Below, piece by piece: positions 41,487 through 53,799 of a stretch of DNA of 64,000 nucleotides. Below the pieces are notes generated by a model, which was given only the letters and a program-made list of their open reading frames with translations, had not been told where the DNA came from and ran no database searches. The first letter of the stretch is position 1. Each line of letters opens with the position of its first letter. The position numbers and the translations under genes were made by a program. Source of the DNA: Trametes villosa (lineage: Eukaryota; Basidiomycota; Agaricomycetes; Polyporales; Polyporaceae); assembly GCA_002964805.2 (NCBI GenBank), contig PUDQ02000003.1, forward strand, positions 3,906,001-3,970,000. The letters run 5' to 3'.

Positions 41487-44400
41487 ATGGTCGAGGACGC
41501 ACCCGACAAGGACTCCGACAATGTCTTCCAGACTGAGCCAAACTCCTTCGGTGTTTACTGGGAGTATACCGTTGCGCCCCAGCGAGATCCTGAGGCGGGC
41601 GTTTCTCTGGACTCCGTGTGCGATGCGCTGACACTCGAGAAGGCCGACCACCTCGCTGACAATCCCAAACTTCGGTACTCGAGTATCTACTGGCTCACGT
41701 AGAACACCGAAACTGGGGAAACCTCGAACACAGCAATCAGGCCGTTCGACAACAAAACCCAATTCCGCGTAGTTGACTGGCACCACAACGCCTCGCTTAC
41801 CAAGTCCCAAGGAGACCTCGACGATGCCATCGACGTCATGACCTCGGAGGGGCTCTCACCCAAGGACCTGGTAGGGTTCAGTGCGGTGATAGCTATGAAG
41901 AAGCTTGACGAATACCGGCATCCCAAGGGCGTGTTCTCTGCCGAGGACGGTTGGAAAGAGAGCTCGATAGAGATACCCCTGCCGGAGGCGAAGGAGAAGC
42001 ACACATCGGAAGGGATGGCACCCACTTCCGTGGTAGGTGGGATTCATCACCGCAGCATGACAGCCATCGTGCGTGGCGCCACGCAGGACACCCGCTTCGC
42101 CGAGCAGATGCATTGGTTTCCCTACACAATGCTGTGGAATCCGCCTCCCTCGTCCCGCTCCTGTCCGCATCAAGGCTTGCACTCACCCTCCCCATCGCCA
42201 TTCCATCCCATCCGAATCATCACCGACGCCTACAACTCCAACCGGATGCTCAGAGACTATGAGAGGCTCTGCGCACGGCCCCGGCACCCCAGAGATGGCC
42301 CCGAAGTGGGGTACGTCATTGCATCAATACTGCTATGGTCAGATGCCATGCACCTCACAAGTTTCAGCTCGGCTTTAATGTGGCCAATCTACCTCTACTT
42401 TGGTAACCTCTTGAAGTACATCCGCGGGATGCCCACGGAATTTGCCGCCCACCATCTCGCATATATTCCTTCGGTAAGTCGCCCTCTCTGACAAAGGGTC
42501 CCCATACTGACACATTATATGCAGCTTCCCGACCGGCTCAAGGACCACTACAAGGACGTGTACGGCTCGACACCGTCAGAAGATGTCCTCACATTCTGCA
42601 AGCGGGAGCTGATGCAGCGCATCTGGCTCCTGCTCCTGGACGAAGAATTCATGGATGCATATGAAAACGGCATACTGGTCACCTGCGGCGACGGTGTCGC
42701 GCGGAGGATATTCCCCCGCATCCAATCGTATTCGGCGGATTATCCTGAAAAGTAAGCCGCTCCATCACTGGTGGATCAGACTCTGATTGCAATGTGTGCC
42801 TGGTCCAGGATGCTCCTTACCGGGCTGAAGCCTCTCTCGAGCCACCCCTGCCCCCGCTGTCTTGTTCACCACAACGACCTGTGTGAGGTGGGCACCCCAG
42901 ACGACTACGCAGCACGACATGCAGCTAAACGTACCAATACCGCCGGCCTTCAGCATGACATATTGCGCGCCCGCAAGCTTGTCTTTCAGAAGGGTGCTGC
43001 ACTTGCGAGCAAGAAAGTCAAGAAGCACTTGGAATCACGCTCCCTCAACCCTATACGGGTATGCATTCCTGTACACAGTCCATCTGCATGCTCACCAGTC
43101 CTTTAGACAGCCTTTTTGACGTGCTTCGCGCGCTTCGGCGAGAATTTCTATGAGTTGTTTGTCCCCGACCTCATGCACAAGTTTGAGCTCGGCGTGTGGA
43201 AGGGGACCTTCATTCATCTCATGCGGCTTCCAGCAGCGCAGGGGGAGGACACCGTACAGGAATTCAATCGACAGTGAGTCTCTCGCAGCGTGCGCGCGCG
43301 ACATATATTAAGGCGTACATCAAGCATGTGCAACATGCCATCATTCGGGCTCAACAAGATCTGCAAGTTCTGGGGCGACGTCACAGCCTGCAAGCAGCTC
43401 GCAGCACGAGACTATGAAAATTTCCTCATCGTAAGCCCTGTCACCTGCTGCCGTCAAGCGACCCGACTTACACAGTGTTTTCAAGTGCATGATGCCTGCA
43501 TACGAGGGTCTCCTACCCCTCGGCGATGACAAGACCGCTCTCGACTTGCTCTTCGAGCTTGCCAACTGGCATGCACTGGCAAAGCTTCGTCTTCACACGG
43601 AGATCACCATCAACATCTTCCGCTCCACCACCACTCACATGACAGATGCAGTGCGCACCTTTGCGGACACAACATGCATGCACTACGAGACTTGCGAGCT
43701 TGAGAAGGAGGCCACGGCACGGGTTCGCCGTGAGGAAAAGAACGTCAACGGGCCACCTCCGAACCGGGAGTGCAAGATCACCCATTACAACGTCCCAAAC
43801 ACAGTCAAGTTCCATTGCCTTGCTGATTTCCCCGATTCCATCCTGAAGACTGGTACATCCGACAATGGGAATACCCAGGTGGTACGTTGACAAAACCTCG
43901 CACACATACTTCACCCGCAACTTACCATCTGCGATAGGGCAAGCTCGAGCATAGGCACGTCAAGAGGTTCTACGCGCAAACCAACAAGATTTGGTTTGCA
44001 CTTCAGATTGGGAAGCATCATTGTCGTGCAGCCTTGTTGTGTGCGCTCCATGAACTGGACGACTACAAGCCGCGGCGGCTACGCCTGCGCGAGGCAAAGA
44101 AGGCACGCTCGAAGTCGCGGATCGACACCGCCAGCTCGGCTGGCGAGGCTGGTGGACAGGACGCCAATGACCGCCCCGCCATCCCCCTTGCCCCAACACA
44201 TCCCCTCGACCACTATGCCATCTTGAACAGCCATCGTCTCCCCCTCGGGCTTCAAAATGGGCTCACCCAACACGACTCAGATCCTGCTGTCGAAGTGAGT
44301 GCTATGTCCTTATCCTTGTATAAATAATTCTTAACTCTTGCCACCACTAGAACTTCATTCCTGGGCTTAATGAGCACCTGCTCAGTCGGTTATTGGACCC

Positions 44401-46116
44401 GATGGAGCCTGACGGCCGCTACACGGAGCGGCAGCTGGACGGCATAGAGCTCGAGAACGACCGCCTCTACCGCCACAAGGTCTTGCGGGTGAACTACACC
44501 ACATACAATATGCACCGCGACCAGGACACGGTGAACCCCAGGACCCACGCCGACATCATGATGCTCACCCCCAATACCGACCCCCACCGGTTCCTGTATG
44601 CTCGCGTAATTGACATCTTCCACGCACGTGTGCGCTATACCGGCCCTGGCGCAACGTGATCGACGCAGAAATTCCAGCAGATGGACTTCCTCTGGGTTCG
44701 GTGGTTCGTAGTGTTCACCAAGGGTTGGCCAACCCGTCAAGGGTCAGGGGTAAGGGTATTGGGGGTAAGGGTAAGGGTTGGTCTGGGCTGACCCCTGACC
44801 CGCGGGGGGTCAGGGGGGGTCAATCATCAGGGTTTAAACATCTATTTTATGATCATATAACACTGTTATACTGAGGTTTCATAGTGACTAGCAACTTGTA
44901 GGGCTCAGATACCACTATATAACACTTCAAATCCCCCTAAAACACTCTCTTATGGCCCTTGAGTGTCCAAAACCCGGGGGTTACCCACTCAAGGGTATGA
45001 CCCTTGCCTGACCCGTGACCCGTGGCCAGGGGTCAAACCCGCAAGGGTAAGGGTAGGGGTCAGCTCAAAAAACCCGGGGATTGACCCCTGGTGAACACTA
45101 GTGGTTCAAGCTCAACGAGGACTACCGCGACAGATTTCAAGAGTGTCGTCTCCCACGCTTGCGGTTCACAGACGGCACGGACACCGACTATCCCGTGTTT
45201 GGCTTTGTTGACCCGAACAATGTTCTCCGCCCGGCCTTCATACTTCTAGCCTTCGACTACGGAACAACGGAAGAGCTCTTGCCGCCCTCAAGCTGGCAAG
45301 GCGGGCGTCCTACAACAACGAGGACTACGTGCTCTACTACGCATGCATGTAAGTAGGTTCAACTGTGTTGCATTCTGAGGCTAACGATATATCTACAGCT
45401 TCGCAGATCATGATATGTACATGCGATACCTCGGCAGGGGCATTGGCCACCGCAAGAATGGCGTCAACCTCAAGAGCTCGAGAGAGCACACCATGCGCTG
45501 GAAACCAGTGGGCAGGTATCCCATCGACTCAGAGTCCGTGTCATCGCCGTCACCGTCCATCAACTCCGACGACTCGGACTCGGACTGCAGTCCGCCCCCG
45601 TGCGCATATCCGGCATGCATGGATAGCACCCCTCAGGCCACCCCTCCGCGAGTGCTCCCACCAAGTCCACGCGGCCGGGTCTCTTCACCACGCGACACAA
45701 ACACCGGCGGGAATCAAAGACCGGCACCTTTGCCCTCCCAGCGCACGGCCGCTCCGCAGACCCAGAGTCGTACCAAGCACACCGCCGAGGACGAGAGCTC
45801 CGGCCTGGGCACGCTCGGTGAGCTCAAGCTTGATGAGGACGAGCTCCTCCACGAGGACGAGCTGCTTGACAAGGAAGACCTCAACGAGGACGACTACGCT
45901 GAGGAAAGCGAGTACGCGGTGGACGACAACGGGGCAGACGCCAATTTCGACTGCGGCAAGGAGGACGAGTGGGGAGGAGTGGAGCTGGAGGATGCGGTCG
46001 CCAAGGACGAGGATGAGAATGACGCCGAGCAAGCCACGGGCGAGGGGAACGGGGATGTGTGGGAGGATGAGTGGTATGACCCCGTGTTCGCAGCTGAGAG
46101 ATTTGCCCGTTTGTGA
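41487..46116 (+). pseudogene. Plavaka-family (CACTA-like) transposase, decayed and interrupted
   Basis: Successive segments match the basidiomycete Plavaka transposase: PFDNKTQFRVVDWHH, SDAMHLTSFSSALMWPIYLY with FGNL, LPDRLKDHYKDVYG, RIWLLLLDEEFMDAY, ILVTCGDGVARRIFPRI with YSADYPEK, CPRCLV, NFYELFVPDLMHKFELGVWK, LLFELANWHALAKLRLHTE, GKLEHRHVKRFYAQTNK and, at the end, FADHDMYMRYLGRGIGH with a long acidic tail to 46116. Introns of 45-75 nt separate them. In-frame stops occur after YWLT (41699-41701, TAG) and GPGAT (44657-44659, TGA). A frameshift lies near 45285, and a MITE interrupts the WVRWF/KLNEDY junction. The N-terminal zinc-finger part is missing, apparently cut off by the LTR at 41471. 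Not active. Confidence 0.88.
44710..45100. mobile_element. hAT-like MITE of 391 bp inside the Plavaka gene
   Basis: The termini are inverted: TAGTGTTCACCA at the left, and TGGTGAACACTA at the right. The flanks GTGGTTCG (44702-44709) and GTGGTTCA (45101-45108) form an 8-bp duplication with one mismatch. Removing the insert restores codons for WVRWF-KLNEDY. The subterminal sequence repeats GGGTAAGGGT and GGGTCAGGGG, while the middle is AT-rich. It has no coding capacity, so it would need a transposase in trans. The TIR, TSD length and size fit a non-autonomous hAT element. Confidence 0.82.
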
Positions 46117-46474
46117 ATTATATGTCCCTTTCGCACGATGCACTCGGGGCGTGCAGTTATGAGTTGGACGAGGGCCCGGGGCGCACGGTACTTGCCCCGG
46201 GGATATGTAGTATTGTCTCGCTGTGCAGTACACGACTGATACTAGGCAGTAGTCTACAGACGTCAATATCCCGCGCATAAGTCCCATAGCTTCCGCCTCC
46301 CGCGACGAAACCCTGCAATGCGCTCACATGGCCTGCAGGACCACCAGTGAAGATTTACAGTGGTCTCTCGCTAATGGCAGGATGACCGTAGCGGGCGGCG
46401 AGCGCCTGCACCGCTCTCCAGCCTTCGTCGCGCACTGCAGTGCGCTCCATCCGAATGCCCTCTTTGCTGATGTA
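46117..46474. other. Flank of the Plavaka gene, no gene seen
   Basis: This short non-coding stretch between the Plavaka stop and a Gypsy fragment probably includes its 3' UTR. No terminal inverted repeat of the Plavaka element could be identified. Confidence 0.4.
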
Positions 46475-46577
46475 TAAGGTGTACCATTGAGGTCAACTGA
46501 CAGACTACAATCCATATGTAGTCGTATCTGTGTGAAGGCGGAAACGGACCGAATAAATCCATGGACATAGACGTCCA
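46475..46577 (-). repeat. Fragment of a Gypsy integrase gene
   Basis: About 100 bases match 29034-29134 closely and encode, on the minus strand, SMSMDLFGPFPPSHRYDYIW and the following residues of the integrase core. No LTR or further element sequence adjoins it. Confidence 0.8.
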
Positions 46578-46599
46578 GTCCAGGTCCAACCTGACCCTG

Positions 46600-48750
46600 A
46601 CTCTAACCTCTAATTCCAAACCTCTTTCCTCCAAGGTCTGAACCCCAAAGTCTGACCATGGCCTGGTTCCCCCATCCACACGGTCATAACCAGGGGGAGC
46701 TCTGGACTTGGATGTACTAGAGGGAGGAAGCACTTTTTACAAATGGGAACAGGGCAATTATTGGTGGTTTTATAAGTGGGGAGTGGGATGTAAAGAATCA
46801 AGTCGTTTAGACCAGGGGACACTGTGTGGCTGATCTGAGATAAATATACTGATGTGATATGATGTACAGGTGGCTTTGGAGATTTTATATAAATACTGTT
46901 GTGATTATAAATAGAATATCACTGCTTTCCAACACCATTCAGTCAACTCGCCCCCCTGCTACAAAACGACACTCTAGCACAAAACGGAAATTCTCGACAT
47001 ACAACCAGTCAAATGGTACAGCAATGACTTCTGCTGTATTGTTGTATGTGGCAGATCCAGCGGATGGTAGTAAGGTGGGTGGCAGGTACTGTATGCTGCT
47101 AGGGACACTCTTTTCGAACGAGTAGAGTCTGTTTTCCCCATTGGTTGGCTATGATATAATTGTAAGACACTATACAACATTGATCTGGAGAATATGCTTA
47201 CATAAATTCCAAACTGGTAGCTGTCAAAGCAAATATGGATGTCCGCTCGCAAAATAATTGCATTGAAGGGTTCATCTGCCTTTCTTGCAGAGGAAAGATA
47301 TTGTTGAGCAGCTTCCTTGTTCCAACTGAGCACAAAATGTATGGCCTATCCAATAACTGTCAGGCTATCATTAACAGTTCAAACGAAACCACATACATTT
47401 GGTCCAGCAAAGCCCAAGGGAAAAATATGTGCACACTGCAAAGAAACAAAGTCCAGTGGACGATGGTTTCTAGATACAGCTGCAGCACCAGAGATCCTAC
47501 AATGATGATCACGTTGTCTGACACGCTCACGCACAGATTCACGCTAATTAACAGAACCATAATTAATAAGCTTCAGTGATGATATTTGTTTTCACAGAGC
47601 AGTCAACGCACCCTTTTGTAGTCTTCACCTGTTGGCTGCCACCTGTTTATAATCATCATAGGTGACATATCCACAGGTTTATACTCCATGATTTTTTTGC
47701 CATCCCGGGTTGTCTTGATGTTATATGCTATGGTCAAAGCAATATAGTGCCCAGGAAGACAAATAGACTCGTCCTCTGGGTTGACCACCAAAGGGGCCCA
47801 GGCTCCACGGACACCCCAATTCTTCATCATATCAGAGTTATGAGAGTGGGGTAGTATTGGTAAAGGGACCTCAATGTTGTGTTTTGCAAATTCCCGAGGT
47901 AAGCCTTTGTTTGGTTGGTTTTCATTATAAACCAGGGGGTTGTGCCAGTGTGCAAGGGTCCAAGAATACTGAAAGCCTATTAATATTATGTGAGCAATAC
48001 TCAGGAGGGATCCCATTTTTTCTCCTCAAACCTTGCTTCTTGGCTAAATTGTCCTTGGTGCTTTGGAAGGGACAAACTAGCTCCAACCATTCTACAACAT
48101 CTTTATATCTGATAGGAGATCCACGAGGCTGGACTCCTTCTGTGTTGCGATGAGTTGTAAAGAAGCCTACAAAAAGTTTGATTAAATTCAGATATTGCAT
48201 TTGAGCAGTAATGATATTGTAAAAAAAAAACTGACCACCCATGATATATCCTGTTTGACTACTTTGCTTATAGTAGTTGCTCCAGATATGGACATTCCTT
48301 TGGGTAAGATTGATATAGTCGGCATCAAGTGCATTGGAGCTGATTGCTGGTACTCGGACGGGGAGAAAGGATTTGTTCCGGACATCATCACTAGTATTGA
48401 GTGAGAGTCCCATGTTTGCCTTGGTGTACCTAGTAGGATCGGACATAGCTCAGAGGATGATGATGTAAAGCAGATGTTATGGGTGTGAGTGGTGATCTTC
48501 AAGTTGGTGCTCTTAGGAGAAAGTAGGGGATGCAAGACTGGCCAAACTCTCGGCATGCAGTGGTCTCTTATATACTGAGCAGATGCAGTGAGCAGTGTGT
48601 CAGGGTGGCAGGCAGTGCTCAGATCTGAGCAGGACATAATGTGGCATTAGCCATGAGTCTACAGGCTGGGCAGTGCACAGGGATGGACATATTTGGTGGA
48701 GCCTGAGTTGAGACATCCGAGTATTGCTGGGCAGTGATACCCCTCGGGGT
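46600..48750. other. AT-rich island of different base composition
   Basis: For about 2.1 kb the composition drops well below that of the surroundings, with long A and T runs and frames rich in Ile, Asn, Lys and Tyr. It lies next to a truncated retrotransposon fragment and contains an unrecognised spliced gene (next entry). I found no terminal repeats. It could be an unclassified mobile element or acquired DNA. Confidence 0.5.
47620..48446 (-). CDS. Unrecognised spliced gene in the AT-rich island
   Basis: On the minus strand, ATG 48446 opens MSDPTRYTKANMGLSLNTSD and reads through SQTGYIMGG to a donor GTCAGT. The acceptor TTGTAG before GCTTCTTTACAAC continues in frame with FFTTHRNTEG and EWLELVCPFQSTKDNLAKKQ. 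A second intron of about 55 nt (GTTTGA to TTAATAG) leads to FQYSWTLAHWHNPLVYNENQ and on to MSPMMIINRWQPTGEDYKR. A probable third donor (GTGCGT) follows near 47617, after which I cannot follow the gene with confidence. It has Tyr/Trp/His-rich patches and no recognised domain. The clean intron joins argue that it is a real gene or a recent relic. Confidence 0.5.
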
Positions 48751-49462
48751 AGTTGTGTACAGATTTAATCAGTCTCATCTCCTGTTACATTCCCGCTTAC
48801 AAACTCGGACTCTGCCGGCGAGTGATCAACATGCCATCGGAGCCACCAACACAAGCCAATGGGAGTGCTCCGAGTTCAAGTTGGCACTGGCATCGTGTTT
48901 GTACTCAGAGCACTGATTGATCATGACTCGGAGGCTCAGACTCTTGGGCTCAGCGCTGTTATTTCTGAATCATGTTGGCCCGCTCCATTCTGAAACTTTC
49001 TGCCATCATGTATGGGGGCACCGCCCGCCGCCGTAGCAGTCCCGAGTCCCTGCCAGAGGACATACTATGATCCACTGCACCCAGCGCTGAACTCGAAGTG
49101 TCTCACAGCGAGTGACCGCTCCGCCGAGATCCATACTAATCACTAGGATTTGATGGATTTGGAGCCCGAGCGCATACCGATCAAGATAATCTTGAAGAGC
49201 CCACTAGCAACAGCTCAGAAGCTTCCTGGCGGGACGACTCGCCGGAGGACTTGAATAAGCTCGTTGCTTGCGTCATTCTCTTGCCTTTCAGCCGTTCTGG
49301 GCAAGTCGGTTCAAGCTACGACACCGCCGATGCTGAGCATTTTGATGCCCAGCTGCGGGCAAACCCGCTTTGGATGTCGCCGCGCCAGCGGTCTTGCGTA
49401 TCAGATGCACTACTACCACGCGAAGGCGCCCGGTTCGCTGTTGGCAGCTACTGCTCTAGTAC
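48751..49462. other. Intergenic DNA before the HNH-like array
   Basis: No gene is recognised. The base composition returns to the level of the host regions. Confidence 0.4.
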
Positions 49463-49470
49463 TATATAAG
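49463..49470 (+). promoter_or_regulatory. TATA box of HNH-like copy A
   Basis: TATATAAG lies about 165 bp before ATG 49632. A TATA-like element (TATAAAG) is also found before copy E at about 58352, so the paralogues seem to share a core promoter type. Confidence 0.55.
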
Positions 49471-49631
49471 AGCTCGCCTTCTCGCCGCTCTGCATCCCCA
49501 ACCTCACAATCGTCCCAAGACAAAATCACACGTCTATCTCATTCTCACCGCACAAGGACTTACTGTCGACAGCAGCACTACTCAAGAGTTGATCAAGCCG
49601 CAATTCTCGTCCTACAGTACTCTACCGCAAG

Positions 49632-51119
49632 ATGTCTTTGGAGGAAGCTCATCGGTCCATGGTTGCCCAATCCCGCGACGCCGATGTTTTCATCTGGTGG
49701 GCCGGCGACGAATGCACCGAAATCATCGCTTGTCAGTGGGAACATTCATGCTATTCGGGTTCTCCGTGCCGCTACTTGTCAACTCACTAGTTACACCTGG
49801 GTGCTTCTACTGCAGGTTATAACAGTAAACTCTTTAACCCTCCCATCACCGTCGGGACGTGCATTCGCTGGCTTCATCAGTTTTTTCGCTGGCATGGTAG
49901 GTTGAAGATTATACCGGTCAAGCCGCAGTATATCAGGTGCCTCCAGTACAGCATTGAGCCGACTCGCTCTGAGCCGCCGACGAACCCAAACGAAGTGGAC
50001 CCAGGAATGCCACACGACACAGTAATATTGCCGGGCGACTATGGCTGCTACTACGTGGGTGCGTGGTCTGCATATAAACTCCCCAGAATGACTGCGGACG
50101 GTAACCACGAGACACTGGCACGGACAGATCCCACCAACCCCAGGCACACGCACCCGCTCATAGGGGTAATAGACTCGTACACTTACCTCACGTTGGAGGC
50201 TACATCTCTCCAATACGATCCAGACTACGTGAGATGGACTGCAGAGGATGTGAGTGCCCGTCTCTGTATGCACCCCGCCGAAATGCAGAACGAGTTCCTC
50301 ATGCGAGACACCACTCCTGCGATAGGAAGAAATCCTCGACGCCCGGCGCCACGAAATCCTTGCTCAAGATGGCGGGCGGTGTATCTTCACAGGGTCAACT
50401 CCGGACCCGAGTACTGCTTCAAACTTCGACGTTGTATGGCTAGTTCCCCCCGCAATGACGAATTGGCTGGTAAGTTGTTGCAACTACTGCGACGACTGCA
50501 CTGGTAAATATCTACTTACGTGCGATATACTTCCAGAGGAATTCGTTGAAACCCCGTGAACTTTACCAGGTTGATGACAATCTGGTCTCCATGCGCCGCG
50601 ACGTGAACGAGCTATGGCTCCACAATTTCTTCACAGTGGACATTGATGTAAGCATGCGGTTTTGTCTGCCATACGCACCTCACCCTCGTCTCTCGCTAAC
50701 ACGTCTACTTACTTCAGGACGACTTCCGGATTCGCATCTTCAATGAGATAGCTTCCGACTCCGGTTTACGCACCCATCTCGAAGAAGGGGAAGCTATGCC
50801 GGCGACAACCTTCCTCAACCAGCACTTCCACGACACGCTAGTGGCACGCTTTGCGCACGGAGACATCAACAGGGACTACAAAGCTCACGAGGTTGCCGAG
50901 TTCATATGGAAAGTCAAGTTGGACGAAGATGGTCTACTCGCCAATCCCGATGACCCATCATTCTTGACCCCCATTGGACAGCTAGTGCGTCGAGATATCG
51001 AGGCTCTTCCCCTGAAGGAGGCGTCTGCAGGAAGGGGCTATCGATATTATGGCAACGATCCTTTCTTCAAGAAGAGGGCATATGTAGGAGACGATGATTC
51101 CGGGGAGAACATCGATTAG
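49632..51119 (+). CDS. HNH_2-fold paralogue A, intact (396 aa)
   Basis: Exons are 49632-49731, 49816-50249, 50326-50469, 50537-50647 and 50718-51119, joined in frame from ATG to TAG. The N-terminal module reads ADVFIWW...EIIAC, with the last Cys codon split T|GT by the first intron. A second module ends in VILPGDYGCYYVG. The HNH_2-like part shows RCIFTGSTPDP, then VVWLVPPAMTNWL, then DDNLVSMRRDVNELWLHNFF with TVDIDDDFRIRIF. The usual HNH_2 pattern has His before the I-x-P turn and His in the D-[LV]-H segment. Here Trp and Asn stand there, while the Cys-x2-Thr-Gly and Asn are kept, so nuclease activity is doubtful. The C-terminal 110 residues end in an acidic tail. Function unknown. Confidence 0.78.
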
Positions 51120-53799
51120 AAGACCCTTGCAGGGAACGGTGGATTCAGTGTATGATTACAAGCACGGAGGAGCGATGTGTAGTAGAAGCTTATGCTGCTT
51201 AGGGGAGAGAGAACGCCGAGTCCCAGGATGTGAATGCAACATATTTTCGATTATAGGGGCACCGGTCGTTCGCAAGGTACACGGTTCGACCAAGAATCGT
51301 CGTGGGCGGATGAGCTGCGCGAGGACATCGTCACAAACGGGCATACCCAAAGGTCGCCCGCAGGCTCGCATGGTTCTCCTGGCATGTCGGCACGCATGTC
51401 TTAGCGATCTATGCGTCCATGGTGTTCGATGTACAGTGCCGTCCCGCTGAATTGCTTACGGCGGCCCATTGCGAGGATGCCCCGAGAGAACATCACATTG
51501 CGCGTCGAAGCCCTCTACGGAACATACAAAAATGTTGGAGGGCGGGGATTGTGTATGCAGCACTGCTACCAACAGACTGCGAGATATCGACCCCGCCACC
51601 CGCCACCCAGCTATCCGCGTGTACGCGCCGTCCGGCCCCAGCGTAATGCCCCAATAGTGCGGCTGTTCACAAGCCCAGAACCCCGCTACAGCGGGCGCAG
51701 TGCAGGACGCAGAAAGCCAGATGTTGAAGTACAGAGCCGGTACTTCGAGTGAAAGGATAGGCGGGATGGTCGTGTCCAGCGAGTTATAGGGGGACTGGGC
51801 ATGGCGAGCGTGTACTCGCAAGCGCACGCACCGTACGAGAACGGCGCATGCATCGAGCACCCTGGATAGGACAGTGAGGCAGGTTAGACCGGTGTGGAGG
51901 GATGGGGCAAGCGCACGGATGCGTCGAGCAACGGGCGTTGGTAGGGCAGGGGCGTCGAATACCACAGGGGGTGCATCGAGCACTCGCGAGCAGAGCCGAC
52001 CGCGTCGAGTATTCGGAGCACACGGGCTCATCGAGCGACGCGTGGGGGTAGGGAGCGCGCATGTGTTGGGCTGCGTGCGTGTTGTGCGGGGTAGGTGCGT
52101 CGGGCATGCGCGAGAACACTCACTACTTGTACGTGAACATGCAATGAAGCGTCTTGATGTGTGTTCGGAAAGCACGGGGTGCGCCGGTCTAGGGCTGAAC
52201 GGAACGCCACCGGCGATAGCGGTCGCTAGCTAGTGGCAGAGCTGCCCGGAGTGTGACGCGAGCTGGGCTACCTGAAGAGTCAGACACGAGAGGTAAGCCC
52301 GAGAGTGCACGGTAAGCGCGAGCTGCAAAACCATGTGCGCACCGAGGAACTCCCTGGATCTCCGAGCATGATGGCGTCCACATCGTTCGCGCTGGTAAGA
52401 CGTCTGCCCGATGCGTATGGGGTTAGCCTGAGCAATATCATTTCCCCCACGTAGCAAACCGAATACCTGTGAAAGGCGTAAGCTAGGGCACGGACCGTAG
52501 TAGTGAATGATCACTCGCGCGAGATGCGAAGAAACATGCTCACAAGCAAGATAGCGCCGAGAAGGCGTAGCCATGTAGGGAGAGAAAGCGACATGGAACG
52601 CACCTTCCATACCCATAGCCAAGGTAACGGACCTCTTCTTGCAACTGATAGATAGGGTGTTCGCCGTTGGTGCGGCTTTCCTGCATGGCGCCTGCGCGTG
52701 GACACGCTTTGTAAACGGCTTGAAGGCTCGAAGCGTCTGACTCGAGGCCGACAGGCACAACGAGACGAGGCAGATTGGAGGTATACACCATTGTTTTGAG
52801 GATATTTGAGGTGTTGAACGCCAGGCGTGATTCAACAGGCAGACGAATGGCACCTCTTGTCTGTACGCTGCTTGAGCAAGGCGATTCACATTGCAAGAAT
52901 TTGAGGGACGCACCAAATGGGATCGCTGGGATACACCGACTCCGTGTACTCCGGGGCTGACAGCCAAATCAGAGTGTAGTCAACATCGAGGTCGATAGGG
53001 CGCGAGGAGCCAGCCTAGCACGTCCGTGCGCGTCGCTACGTGGAACCTATCACCCGAAGCCCGGCCAGGAGCGTAGATCATGCAAGATCACAAGGGACAA
53101 GCGGAGAGCAGAGCACCAAGAATTCAAGAAACCGAGGGCGGTTGAACATATTGTCGCAACCTGCGTACGACCGAGTGGGACGAGCGCGAGCAGGCCTGAG
53201 CAGGCGCGAGCGCGACTGGCAAGCGGTCAGCGCTCAGGATCGGAAACTGCCGAAGCGCCGGGGCACCAAGTTGACCGACTGTTCCTCCAGGTTGTGGCGA
53301 CTACTACCTTGTTGCAAACAACCGTCAGTCGTTCAATCCAGGATCTGGCATGGAACCTCAGAGGCGACTCTGGTTAGGCCACGTTTGACACAATTCTAGG
53401 CATCAAATCGCGATTTGGCTCAGACAATCAGCCTGAAGCTGGGTGTCTTGAGAGGTCTCGGAGGCACGACGCATGCTGTGGCGAATCGTAGCTCACGAAC
53501 ATAATCTTTGTCCCTACCGACGTAAGTACACTATTGTTCTACCTCTTGAGCTCGAAGGTCACTTGGGTGACTGCGCTGCCTCAGGACGTATCTCAGACAC
53601 GCGTCTTCGGCTACCGTGCACTGCAAGAACTCTTCGCAGAATGCCCCCAAACCTCCCTACCCCGGGTCCTCTCTAAATCAACTCCATCCTCAAGCCGTCA
53701 CCCGCCTGCCATGATGCCCCATGATCTCTCAGGCCTAATGCCGAATTAGTCGCCCCCCACAGAGGCACGCCGTCATCTACGCCGCGGTCAACGCGGTGG
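51120..53799. other. Spacer after copy A, no gene seen
   Basis: About 2.7 kb shows only short or featureless frames on both strands. A 245-codon minus-strand frame (52230-52967) has no recognisable motif and no convincing splice pattern. Confidence 0.4.

Noticed and set aside
44740..45060. Telomere-like GGGTAAGGG repeats
   Set aside because: They are irregular, not TTAGGG, and lie inside a small element with inverted ends and a target duplication.
41487..46116. Repeat-induced point mutation as the cause of the Plavaka stops
   Set aside because: Only two stop codons fit C-to-T changes, there is no broad transition bias by eye, and RIP is not typical of Agaricomycetes. Ordinary decay is enough.
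52230..52967. A 245-codon minus-strand frame
   Set aside because: No motif or splice evidence supports it, and comparable frames occur by chance in this GC-rich DNA.
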